From contig NC_090942.1 of assembly GCF_040807025.1 (NCBI RefSeq), forward strand, positions 200,686,747 to 200,750,746: DNA of 64,000 bases, in the 5' to 3' direction. Below, one piece after another: positions 25,756 to 36,413 of this stretch (position 1 is the stretch's first letter; every line of letters begins with the position of its first letter). The translations under genes were made by a program, and so were the position numbers. Below the pieces are notes generated by a model. The model searched no databases, had not been told where the DNA came from, and saw nothing but the letters and a program-made list of their open reading frames with translations. Source of the stretch: Struthio camelus. Taxonomy: Eukaryota > Chordata > Aves > Struthioniformes > Struthionidae.

Positions 25756-25781
25756 CTCTCCAGCTCCGGGTCCTCCTCCAT
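25756..25781 (-). CDS. POLR1D: POLR1D first coding exon (residues 1-9, shared by isoforms)
   Basis: On the minus strand ATG at 25781 begins MEEDPELE. AG then starts codon 9, and the exon stops at a consensus donor, AG|GTGAG. Human POLR1D proteins begin MEEDQELERK, so one substitution is visible. The start context is strong (G at -3, G at +4). Only 26 coding bases lie here. From knowledge of the gene, this exon is spliced either to the RPAC2 (AC19) exons, a Pol I and Pol III subunit altered in Treacher Collins syndrome in humans, or to the exons at 17255 and 8766. The exon lies in the CpG island, and a tiny upstream ORF ends 21 nt before it. Confidence 0.9.
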
Positions 25782-25802
25782 GGCGCGGCCCGCGGCCGCC
25801 GC

Positions 25803-25823
25803 TCAGGCGCAGGCCGCCGCCAT
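25803..25823 (-). promoter_or_regulatory. Six-codon upstream ORF in POLR1D leader
   Basis: On the minus strand an ATG at 25823 opens MAAACA and stops at TGA (25805-25803), in the same frame as the main ATG and 21 nt before it. Its context (G at -3, G at +4) is strong. It counts only if transcription starts upstream of 25823, which is unknown. The ATG overlaps a YY1-like motif. Confidence 0.45.
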
Positions 25824-25826
25824 GTC
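25816..25826 (-). promoter_or_regulatory. YY1-like motif near POLR1D start
   Basis: The minus strand reads GACATGGCGGC, close to the YY1 consensus AANATGGCGGC. Such sites often lie just downstream of the transcription start of housekeeping genes, in the sense orientation, as here. If functional, it would place the POLR1D start slightly upstream of about 25830. Confidence 0.4.
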
Positions 25827-25841
25827 CCGCTGGCGGCCGGC

Positions 25842-25858
25842 GGGGGCGGGGCGGGGCG
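25842..25858 (+). promoter_or_regulatory. Overlapping GC boxes (Sp/KLF)
   Basis: The sequence GGGGGCGGGGCGGGGC holds two overlapping GGGGCGGGGC-type GC boxes about 60 nt upstream of the POLR1D start codon. It is a plausible proximal promoter element for POLR1D. Confidence 0.5.
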
Positions 25859-26441
25859 GCCGAGGACCCCGCGGGGGAGGAGCCGGGGCGGTGCCGGCCG
25901 GCGGCCGCCTCCCCCCTCCCCCCTCCGCACCTGCCGCCCGCCCGCCCGCCGCGCCCCGGCCCGGCCCCGGCCCCGGCGCCGCTGCCCCTCCCCGCCGGCT
26001 GCCGCGGGCGCCTGCCCCCGCCCGAGAGGGGCCGTTTCCTTCAGCGCCCCCCGCCCAGTTGCTGCGGGCGGGCGGGCTCGGGAAGCAACTCTGGCGCCAG
26101 TCCTGGCGGGACGGGGCGACCGGGGCTGTCCGCGCTCGCTTTCCGCTAAGGCGAGCGGGGGCCGGGGACGGGCTAAGAGCGGGCTTGGGGGCTCCTCGCC
26201 CAGCGCCGGCAGCGGCGGCTGGGGCAGCGGCGGCGGGGGTGCGCCGGGGCACGACACCGCCCCCCGCGCCGCGGCGCTGCTGCCCGCGGGGGCCCCTCAC
26301 CCTCCGCCCGCGCCGCCGCCGCCGATCAGGCGAGCGGCGGGGCCACCCCGGGGCTGCGGCGCGGCCCGCCCCGCCCGCTCCCATAGGCTGCGGCGCCCCC
26401 GCGCCCGGGGCTGCCGCCGGCGAGGCGCGGCGCGGCGCGGC

Positions 26442-26451
26442 GGGGCGGGGG
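26442..26451 (+). promoter_or_regulatory. GC box
   Basis: GGGGCGGGGG matches an Sp/KLF GC box, about 150 nt upstream of the probable LNX2 exon 1 donor. Confidence 0.4.
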
Positions 26452-26489
26452 CACCGGCACCGGCGCGGCGGGGACGCGGCTGGGCCAGG

Positions 26490-26504
26490 CGGGGCGGGGC
26501 GGGC
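26490..26504 (+). promoter_or_regulatory. GC box cluster
   Basis: CGGGGCGGGGCGGGC holds overlapping GC boxes about 100 nt before the LNX2 exon 1 donor. It is a likely proximal element for LNX2 transcription. Confidence 0.4.
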
Positions 26505-26600
26505 TGGGCCGGCCCCGGCCCCGAGGGCTCTGCGCGCCCGGCATGGAGGCGAGCGCGGCGCCGCTCTGAGGGGCGGCGGCGGCGGCGGGAGCCGGCGGCG
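26500..26600 (+). other. LNX2: Probable LNX2 non-coding exon 1 (5' end uncertain)
   Basis: A strong donor (GGCG|GTGAGTAAC) is at 26601, in the CpG island. It is the best plus-strand partner for the exon 2 acceptor at 59183. The start position given is arbitrary. A short ORF (ATG at 26543, MEASAAPL, TGA ending 26569) with strong context would lie in this leader if the transcript starts upstream of it. The assignment rests on location and splice site only, as no coding sequence is available to confirm it. Confidence 0.5.
26543..26569 (+). promoter_or_regulatory. Eight-codon upstream ORF in LNX2 leader
   Basis: ATG with G at -3 and G at +4 opens MEASAAPL and then TGA. It is 31 nt before the exon 1 donor. 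Whether it is transcribed depends on the unknown LNX2 start site. Confidence 0.35.
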
Positions 26601-26830
26601 GTGAGTAACTTCCCTGCCCGGCTGGGCGGCCGCTGAGGGGCGGTGGCCGGAGGCGGCAGCGGGGCCGGGCCTGCTCGGGCCGGGCCTGCCTCGTGGCGCA
26701 ACAAGTCTGGGGCGGGCGGGCCGGGGCCGGTGTTCGTTCAGGTCGCGTCTGTCGCGTTGAAAAAACCGTCGCGGCTGGCGAAGCAGGTGGCAGCGCTGAG
26801 GCGGCGGCGAGGTGGGGGAGCGGCGGCGGC

Positions 26831-26855
26831 GGGACGGGGACGGGGACGGGGACGG
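26831..26855 (+). repeat. GGGGAC tandem repeat, quadruplex-capable
   Basis: Four tandem runs of three to four G spaced by AC (GGGACGGGGACGGGGACGGG) lie about 230 nt inside LNX2 intron 1, on the sense strand. They satisfy the usual four-G-run quadruplex pattern with 2-nt loops. Confidence 0.85.
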
Positions 26856-29800
26856 CAGCCCCCTGCGGCTCCGCCTGCCGCGTTTCTGATGCACAGCCCG
26901 TCTGGTTGTGCACTGCGCCAGAAATCCGCGGTTAAGTACTGCTGGGCCCCATCTAATTCCTTTTTTAATTACACGATGTTGTGGGTTTTCTTTCGCGCTC
27001 GCGTACAAAGTAGGAGTTTCTGTTACGCGCTGGCTTTGGGGTGTCGTTGATCCCCCTCTGGAAATAAATCATAGAAGCGTTTGAGCTTCTTTGTTCAAAA
27101 GAGAAGCTGCTCTGAGCTAGGCTCTTATTAAATAAACAGCTGGACCGACCGATTTCTACTCCGCTACCCAATTCCTTGTGGCCTCGTGATGTTTTATTCT
27201 AAGCTGCGATCCAGCAGCAGATCAAGGAGGCTTAGGAAGAAACATCAGATGGTTTCAGTTAGTGTCCCTGCCCGCTCGGAAAATAACCACCTTAGTACTG
27301 CCATATGCCGCCGTGACTTTTATTAAAACAGATTTCCTCAGGGTGGAAACAAGGTATTTAAGCATACTGTCTGGGACCGTAAGGCTTAATAGGGCCCTTC
27401 TAGCATTTACTTTTTGAAGCTCACTGAGTGAGGAGTCTTCTCTTCCTTAAACGCAGCGCTGCAGAACGATAAACCCCGAGTTCGGGAAACTGCAAAGAAC
27501 GCCCTTTTGTCCAGTGGGAATCTTTTTACATAAAAGTTTATGACATTTCTGATTTTTAAGCTTCTGTGTTATTAAAATTCTAAAATCTCAGTAAACACAA
27601 AAAAACCTCCTACACATTGATTTTTAGATCCGAGTTTTCTATAACAAATTCCTACCCTACTGACTTCAGCGACAGATAGCCCAGGGCCTTGGACTCGGGT
27701 CTGAGGCTTGCACAAACAACATGATTTCCTAACCCAGGTCTTTAACCTTTTTTTAAAATTTGTTCAAACATGAAGCTGCAATTTAGGAATGAAACTTTGC
27801 AAGAGGAGTGCAAGCTGGTGACTAGGTGGAAAAGTTTTGTTCTCTTGAACAGTTAGGTTAATTTAAAAAATAAGCCTACTGAAGCCTATCATATATAATT
27901 AGAAAAATATTGGCTTTGACATTGCAAGCTTTTGCGTGTGTGTGGAGCCGACTCACATAAAAGCCTTGATGACCTTAGTGAAACTTTGTTTTGTCATAAG
28001 GCTTTGCCTGAACTGAACAGCCTGTGAGTCTCACTATACGTTTCTGGACCAGCATCACTAAAAAACAGCAGAAGTTTGTTAGCTTCCAGTTAAAACTGTC
28101 TACTTGAAAATACTTCAGAATATTCCCCTGCTAGACTTTTTTTTCAATCCTATCCTTCTCTTAATAAATGCTTTAAATACAGCCACTTAAAGCCACCGTG
28201 AAGCAGAAGTGAGGCTTACAATATCACTCTAAAAAAGAAATGTGTAAGGATATGATGTAGTTTAGACACTGGAATAGTATACATTAATTTCATAAATCAG
28301 CAAGATGCTGCTTGTTTAAAAAGCTATTAGATATTAAGAGCTGTAATAAGAAAACAACCTTTATTCAGAATGAAAATGCTTCCTGGTGTATGGAGGCACC
28401 AGAGGACACTGGAAATCTGTTTGGTCTAGTCAGTGGTTTGTCTTTGATATTTGAAAATTCTTTGTTGATTTAGTTTGGAAAAGCAATTTAATGTGACACC
28501 GTTGAATTGCATGCTTCTAAATTGCTTTATTAGGTCAATGGAGTTTTTTTGTTTAGAAATCATAGTGCCTTTTAAGGATGAAAACCCTTTTACGTGTCAT
28601 TATTTAATTATGTAATTGTTAGGTCACGGTGTCTAGAGAGCAATAAAAGACAATAACATTGTAGTCTCTGCTTTTTATGGCCTCAATTCTGTAGGCATTC
28701 ATGCGTATGTTTAATTCTGAAAGTTCAAGTTTTTCTTGTGGAATATGGTGGGTCTATTCTTGGGCTTGATGTTCAGCCTGTGCGTGAATGTCTTGAGGAT
28801 TTATGTTTGCAAAGTTTGGGGGATAAACCTGTCCCATTTTCGTCCTGACTGTTTTCATCTTTTGCATGACTTCGTATAGGTAGATGACTTCTGGCTTGGC
28901 AGTGAGGGCTGGCTAACCAATGGACATGTAACGAGAAACTCCCAACCGTGCCATGGGTCTCCTTCCCTTACAGATGGTAGGAGTACTGTAGAGGAGCTGA
29001 CTTCATACTTGTGCATTGTAGTGGTACAGACATCTCTCTCATTTTTGGAAGTGTTTTTGATCATCTGAATTTGATTAGGTGACAACCCTTTGCATTCTCT
29101 TAGATGTTTATTTGAATGAATGTTAGTTTCACAAATAGCTTAGGACAGTTTCTGTTTTGGAATTTGGGCTGGGAAGAGAGGGGAGGTTTCTAATCTGAGC
29201 CTCTCTGATAGTGAGCTAGTGCATTATATGGTAAAAACAAAAGGCTGTGTAAGGATGCAGTTGTTTGCTGTAAAATCGGGTAACTTTTGAAGTTTTAAGA
29301 TTTTAGGCAAGATTTTAAGTTCCGTTTTATGATTCTGAAATTTTTCCATCTAATCAGTAGAAAGTATTTTAATTAAAAAAAAAATTGCGCTAAGATACTG
29401 CAAGATACAATGTTTTCAGCCTCGTTTTTAAGTAAGCAAATTGTATTGTTGCTCTGTATTTGTGGTAGTTTAAGACTGTCTAGAATTTTCTTGCTGTTAT
29501 CCCAGCAAAACAGACCAAATCAGGTAATAACGGAATTGTGAGGTTATGAATGTGCTAGATTAATATTATTTATAAGTTAATTTTCACCTGACAGTCTGCA
29601 GGAAGGTAGAGTTGATTTGCTTTGGGCCATAGAGAAGAATGTGTTATTACATCTCATTGCAGAGAACTGCTAATGCTTAAGTATTAGTTAATGGAGTATA
29701 CATAATTTATACGTAGAACCTTTGGCTGTAGAGCAAAATTCAGTTTCACTGAGGAATATATCCAATATATGAACAGATACTGTTTTAAAATATTGTAAAA

Positions 29801-31980
29801 GGTAGTTATAAACAGTTCCATAGCATTGAAGGAAGAGGTAATATGAATTATTTGCCTTGTTCCTACCAAAATGCTTCTAGGAGTGAATCATGAGTGTAAG
29901 TGGTGTGCGTTAAAGGAGGACAAAGCTGTAGTTGGGAAAGAGGAGAAAAACAGTAGTTGTGTAAAGGCAAAGCAGGGCTTTTGGAGTAGGTTTCCTGGGA
30001 CAGTGTGGCGGTGTCAAAAACTCTTCAGCACGCTGGGGAAAAAATGAGTCGCGAGCTACCTACTTTTGCACTGATAAATTCTTTACAGTAGGAGTAATTT
30101 TCAAGTGTATTATAGGCTTTTCCTTCGCGAGATAACCTCACAATTTCGTGTTCTCACAGTTGTCGCCTGAGAGCTTGCACAAGCCCAGTGGAATCTGTCA
30201 GCACATCACTGTTATGGTTAGAAAATAATCAGGATAAGCACAGTTGCTTATTACTGACTGCAGTAACGTTCAGGTCAATATTCTTATCCATGGGAACCTT
30301 TACGAACTCTTTTAGTTGTACTCCGGTCACATAGATTTCTTTTTCTTTGCATACAATTTTTGTTTGAATCCGGGTTACTCACCTCCACAGACAGCCCTCT
30401 CTTAATGCGATATTATTTTCAAAATTTTGGCTCTGAAAGGCCAAAAAATATTAGTGTCAGAGGATTCTAAACTCTTATCTTTTTATGGGTTTCTTTGCTT
30501 TTCAGACTAGGTGTTCATCCTAGCTCTGAGTTGACATATAGGAGAAAGAATGATGGGGCAGCAGGGTTTTTTTTTGCTCGGAGAAACATAGGCAACTTCC
30601 AGCAAAGCCAGCAGATCCAGGTAACATAGCTAACTTGTAGAGTGAAATCAGTTCATGGAAATAGTTTCCAGTGGATGTTGTATTGTACTTGGATAAGCTA
30701 TCATGTTCCGCCACAGGAATTCTGTGTTTGCTTTGAAAGGACTAGTGCATGGTGGGTTTTTCTTTTTTTTCCCTGATATATAAGTGACGTTTCATAATCT
30801 AGACGTTTTGTGGGGTTTTTTTCTTTTCTTTTCTTTTTTCTGGCAATCCAGTTTTGGTTGGCATCCCTGAACAAGGTCTTAATCTAAAAAAAGGTTGGCC
30901 GGTATCAGTAAACCTGCTTTTTTGATGCATTTTGTTTTAACGTAACGTGAGTGGGCTTTTGTCTCTGTACATGGTATTAGTCCGCAAATGAAATAAGCTT
31001 TACCAGCAAATCTTCTCTTATGGCAGTATAATAGAACCTCTGCTGGGCTTTTCTGGTGGTAAAGCAACGTCATCCAAATCATTCTCCTAATTGACATTGC
31101 TACGTGCTACACCAGCAAAAAGAAAAAAAAATACCTGCAACCCTCCACGGTCCTCTTAAGAGAACCATGCTTTCGTTTCAAGACTGTTTGTTCTTCCATC
31201 ACCTTCAATAACGATCTTTGTGCAGAACAATACATTCAGAATCCATCCTATGCCTGCTTTTCCCCACTGTATGAGGCACAATGACTTTGCTATCCAGAGA
31301 ACAGATTCTGAAGAGTCACTGTGCGGTTGTGATGCATGAGTCAGCCTACACCTACCCAAGTAGAGTAAGTGACATTTCAAGGAGGACATTGGAGATGTTA
31401 ATGTCCATACACGCCTCATGGGTGGTGCGCTGAATGTCTGCCGCAAATTAGATACTTATCTAGGTATCGTAATGGGCTGCTTCTGCAAAACTGGGGATTA
31501 AAAATTAGAGAAGAAATCAAAGTAAAAGCCTTTGCCACTTCATGCAGAGGGATGTCTTATCATTACTTGCATGGTAATGGATTATGTCTTTTTTATAGAT
31601 CTGCTCCCCCCAACCCATACCAATGATTTTTCTCCAGTTGAAATTTCTTTTCATGAAGTTGTTTAAAATGTAGTCAGACTGAAATAACTGTAAGGAAAAG
31701 TTGATTGATATGTCGTAAAACCACATAGACAGATACTAAGGTGATGTGTAAACTTTTTGGTCATGTTTAAAGAGTTTGGTATAAACCATAGTCCATTGTG
31801 ATCCTGTAGCTTTAACTATGCCTTTAATACAGCATGTGTACACAGAAGCTGTTACCCAAGCTCCCTCCGCTCCTTGAGCTGCCTGCATTGTTGCTTAAAT
31901 TAACTTTTTAAAGCTAACAAGTCAAGCTGCTTCTCGAGCAGTTTGATTAAGATTTCCTTCTGTCCAGCCTTTTTCCTGTC

Positions 31981-31999
31981 TTTTTTTTTTTTTTTTTTT
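31981..31999. repeat. Poly-T run (19)
   Basis: Nineteen consecutive T in LNX2 intron 1, with no recognisable retrotransposon attached. Confidence 0.9.
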
Positions 32000-32546
32000 A
32001 ATTACTTGGCTCTAGGTGGGTTTTCTCAGCCCTTTACTGTTACAGACGGAACCTAATGAGGCCCACCAAGTCTGGATATCTTGATGAGCTAGGAAAATAG
32101 TTCTGTATCCCTGTGCTAGATCTTGCCTTTTTCTTGACTTCATGCTAATCAAAAATTAGCATAAATCAGTTCCAGGACCGTTTCTACAAGTAGTCCATAA
32201 CTAAGCTGTCATTGCTGCTTCTAATTAAGGTTGAAGCTTTAAAAAATCTCAGGGTTTCCTGCCATATATTAAGGCCGTATAAAATTATATATGTTTGATA
32301 TTGAAAGCTTTCAGAATTTAGATTTGCTTCTTAATTATTTTAATGCCTTTTAAGTGCTGAAAGTAAGGTAATCTCATCTAGGTTATAGTAAGCTAAAAAG
32401 TACAGATAGTCTTATGTACTTGTGAGTCTGTACGTTTTATCTGAATGTCTCATGAAGTTGTGTATGTTAGCTCTGTTTGTACGTCAAAGCTTCATAAAAA
32501 TCGAGTGACAAACAACCAAATGTGTTTCATTTTAGAATCACCGGTT

Positions 32547-32564
32547 AAAAAAAAAAAAAAAAAA
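32547..32564. repeat. Poly-A run (18)
   Basis: Eighteen consecutive A in LNX2 intron 1, with no recognisable element beside it. Confidence 0.9.
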
Positions 32565-33911
32565 GATATCATTTTACTTAATCTGGCAAAATAACCACTG
32601 TTCAGTAGCTGTTATCTGCTGAATGGCTCAGCATGTCTGCTCAATGCTGTTATTTTAATATCCCGTAGCTTCAAATATGTGTCTATCTATAGATGCAAGT
32701 GACATGAGCTGAATTAGTCTTCACTGTGTGTACAGCAGCAAGCTGCCTTGGTATATTTTTACAGTGTGGGCATGATCCTGCATAAATAATACTGGCATTT
32801 TTGGTTGTGGGGAGTTTTTTTCTGCTCTGAAATGTATTCTGACTGATAGCTGCTGACTTATCTATTGACTGTGGCTCTCGTGCGTTCTATAGGGAAAATA
32901 ACTTTCCAGTGAAGCAAACGCGAAGGTGATTCAGTAGCTGTGAAAAGGAGAATCAGCAGCACAGCTTGTCTGTGCGTTTGACCTGAGCTGTCTTGTCTTG
33001 TAAGTAGAAAAAGAGAATCTATGGGAAAATTAGCACTAAAGTGAGTAGTAATGCACAACTCTGGATTACTGGAGTGTGAAATGAAACTGTTACAGTTCTT
33101 TATTCTTTGTTAAGAGATGTATGCCGTGCTAGTGGAGAAATGCCGTAAAAGGGTAACAACGCGTTCCTAAATAATATTTTGAAAAGTTTGAAATGTTCGT
33201 AACTAAATGTTGTGCCGTTATGAAGTGGATGATATTTGGCGAGGAACTTTTGGATGCAACTTCCTAAAAATGTTGCTTGCCAAAAATTAGTGGGACAGTG
33301 CAGATTTCACACCGAGTATCATGCATCTTTAAATAACAGCCCCAAGTTTACTGAAGGTAGGCTATTTCACAGAACTCCATTAGTGTTAGGACGCACTAAT
33401 ATCAACATTAGTCTGCGATTGTGTTTTGTTTTGTTTTATTTTTTTGCCTCAAAGGGTCAAAGAGGAAAGATTTCTGTTTCAGCTGTGACATTGGCTTTGG
33501 CAAGGCTAAAAAGAGGTGGTGTGTTTTAAAGCCTTGTTTGTAGGTGAGGCAATGTATACTTTAAAACTTGCTATTCAGGTAAAGTTGAAACGCAGGCGCT
33601 AATGCGTATGAGAAATAGCTGCTGTTCTATATATGCTCTTTTTAGATGATGTATCACATGTTGAATCCTGCTTAGTCATCCCTACAGCTTGATTATATGA
33701 TGTAATCTGTACCTGTGACTTTATAGGGTTCTGTGTAGGCATGAGAGCCCTTCTGCCTCACTCTGCTTACAGGAGCATAACCAAATTCAGTACAGTTATC
33801 ATATGATTATAGCAAAGCACCAATTATGGGATTTCTTTGCTAGAGCTGACTTGCTTCTGGTTAAAGTCTTGTTAGCATTCTGCTTGTCTTGTAGCTTGCT
33901 TTATATATTTT

Positions 33912-33931
33912 TATATATATATATATATATA
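33912..33931. repeat. (TA)10 microsatellite
   Basis: Ten TA dinucleotides within a wider AT-rich stretch (about 33900-34030) rich in TATATA and ATGTATA words. Confidence 0.9.
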
Positions 33932-34190
33932 AATAAACCATAAATGTGTTTTATATATGTATAAATAGCGTATGTAATATGTACTCTGGCTGTGTTTGTA
34001 CATATACATAGATATATAAAAAAACAATATTAGTTTAAAAAGGAAAAAAGCAAACCCTGTGCTTATTCTTTTCTTTCACTAGTTTTTCACTCTTTCTTTT
34101 CAGTGATCTGACATGTGATTCATCATGGCTTAGAAGTTCTTCCAAGCTTATTTCTAATATTAAGAGTTTTTATGGACGAGTGGAGTTGAG

Positions 34191-34235
34191 ATATGTATGT
34201 AAATATGTATGTAGTATGTAAATACGAGTATGTAA
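34191..34235. repeat. Imperfect ATGTATGTAAAT tandem repeat
   Basis: Related ATGTATGTA/AAAT words recur three to four times with small differences, so this is a degenerate tandem repeat. Confidence 0.6.
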
Positions 34236-36405
34236 CGACAGGTTGTAGACATCTGATCCAAAATGTTTTTTTCCGTCTTAACTGCTATTCATTCTGTAGC
34301 TTTTGATTTTACTTGTTAATTGTAGAGTAACTTTATTCTTATGGTGCTCTTAACAGTTGTGGTAGTGAGGAGTTTGAGTAATGTGTTGTTTAAATTGAAG
34401 TTCTGTGTAAATATTCATTGACTATCGTCACTGATTATAGAAAATGTCAAGAAAAATTTGTCGGTTTTGTTGGGGATGGTTATAAACCACTGCAAGAAAA
34501 ATGTGGAAAACAGTAAATGGGTGATGGAGAATTAATAACCATTGTAAGATAATGCATGAGTAATTCTCTTAACTTTCCAGCTGATGAATAGATGCATCTA
34601 AAAAGATGGACATCAGAGTACTTTTGTTAAAATCATGTGGTGCGTTGTTTGGTAATTCAGAGGTTAAGTTGTGCTTTTTTAGTTTTCTGACTTGGTTAGC
34701 CTGCTTCAAAATTGCAATAAAATGGAAGCAACCAAAAAAAGTGGAATAACAAATTATTTAATCAGCTATTAAAACTATATTTTAGGTCTGTTTAAATATT
34801 TAAAATTATATTTAAATATATTGATAAAACTCTCGAATGGAAAAAATGCTCTGCTTTAATACGAATTGAAGAGGGTTAGTATTTAATATACATGAATTAC
34901 GGTTTCTGTTTGAAGGAAAAATATTTTTCCCCAAGGTTTTGACTTTAAAACTATCATCTTTCTTCCCAGACGTTTTAGAATAGGTGATGTATTGTTTTAA
35001 AACAACTATAATCTTTAATATGATTATCTGTATGTACTTTTCTTTCCGGAGGGATCATCACGTCTTTTTATATGCAAATCTTACCTTTCTTGGTGCATGC
35101 TTTCAGTCTCCACGGCGTTCTCTGGGCAGTGCCACAAATGAAGCTGGCTAACATAAGTTAACGAGGATTATTTTTCATGGGAAAGCTATTAAGTATTGTC
35201 TTCACATTGGGAAGTGAACTCAAGTGTGCTGTCTCAATCAAGGGTCCGCTTCCAGCATACTGCAGTGAAAGCAGGTACACACTAAGCATCTGAGTTGATT
35301 TGCAGTTTGAACAAAGGACACATTATGTACGGCTCTATGGAATTCAGAACAGAAAATATTTGGAGCTGAAGTTGTCATTTGCTTTTTATGAGTTTGGTTG
35401 GTAGGTTTTTTCAAACCTGGGCACCAAAATGAGAGGAACTAATTTCTAAGGCTCATGCTCACCGTGGCACTTCTGTAACATGGTGCTCCATTTTACTGGG
35501 GCTTTGGTTAGTGCTTAACAAGGCGGAAGAGTCCTTCTTTGCGCCATCCCAGGTAGAGGTGATCTGATCTGATTTGCTGTGACTCCATCAAACTTCAGAA
35601 GCTAAACTTATACTCCGTGTATCTCATGCACCAATAACTTTCCTTCAATGGATTTTTTTTTTAAGGTGTGAAATCAAGCACCTACAATTGGAAATACCTT
35701 GCTTCAGTATCTTGTGCAACCTTCATGCTGCTCCCTATTGTTTCTGTCCTTTGTGTGGTATTGGACTGCTAGAGAAAATAGTTTCTGAATAGCTGGTGAA
35801 CAGTGGTATTTTGACACAGGTTCAAAAGGGTGGGCAATCAGTGGGTAGTCTGAAAAATGACTATTTTTTTTTTTTAAGTAGCTTGCGATGTGAATCATGT
35901 TTTTTCAGCATTTGAGATGGGTTTTTAAGCACTGTTTTGACATCTTCTTAAATGTCTGTTACAAGAGTTGCAACAGCTACATCCTTGTTAAACCTTCTTG
36001 GTTATTAATTGCAAAAAGAGCAATATTGCTTGAGCTACAAGATGACTTAGAAGCAGGAGAAAACTTTATCTATCCTATAAAGGAAAAATAGCCTACTTTT
36101 TTCCAAAGGACAGGGTGAGTGGTGAAGAGTTGCCCCAAAGAGATTTTTTTCCATTACTGGTTCTTTCCGAGATTGCCAACCTCTCGTGGATCCGCTGCGC
36201 TGGCAGCTGCATGGGTTTAAGTGTAAAACGTTCATTCTTGGTTATTGTTTTGGCAAGCTGTCTTGAAGCTTTTTGAAGTGCCACAGACAAAAGACTGGAA
36301 ATTTAATTTTTCAAAGCTTTGTACAGAATTTCTTGGGACGGTGCAAGCTGTGCAGGCACATGAGGGTTTTTTATAGTTGAAGTTGTTAGACACTGTGATA
36401 GGGAA

Positions 36406-36413
36406 TGACGTCA
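36406..36413. promoter_or_regulatory. Full palindromic CRE (TGACGTCA)
   Basis: TGACGTCA is the full CREB/ATF palindrome. It lies at the edge of a locally GC-rich patch (about 36400-36545) in LNX2 intron 1. It is a possible intronic enhancer or alternative promoter element. Motif only, with no further support. Confidence 0.35.

Larger units (their letters stand above)
25515..26900. promoter_or_regulatory. CpG island / bidirectional POLR1D-LNX2 promoter
   Basis: The base composition changes sharply here to very GC- and CpG-rich sequence, against AT-rich flanks on both sides. POLR1D exon 1 points left at 25781 and the probable LNX2 exon 1 donor points right at 26601, so the two transcription starts lie within roughly 0.8 kb. 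GC boxes are present at 25842-25858, 26442-26451 and 26490-26504. I see no TATA box and no CCAAT box between the genes. This is a typical TATA-less housekeeping architecture. The exact transcription starts cannot be read from sequence. Confidence 0.85.

Noticed and set aside
25418-27050. Many long open frames (up to 401 codons) on both strands around the CpG island
   Set aside because: Extreme GC content removes stop codons. The products are Pro/Arg/Gly/Ala-rich, overlap one another in all frames, and match no family. Only the 26-nt POLR1D exon and short uORFs are supported.
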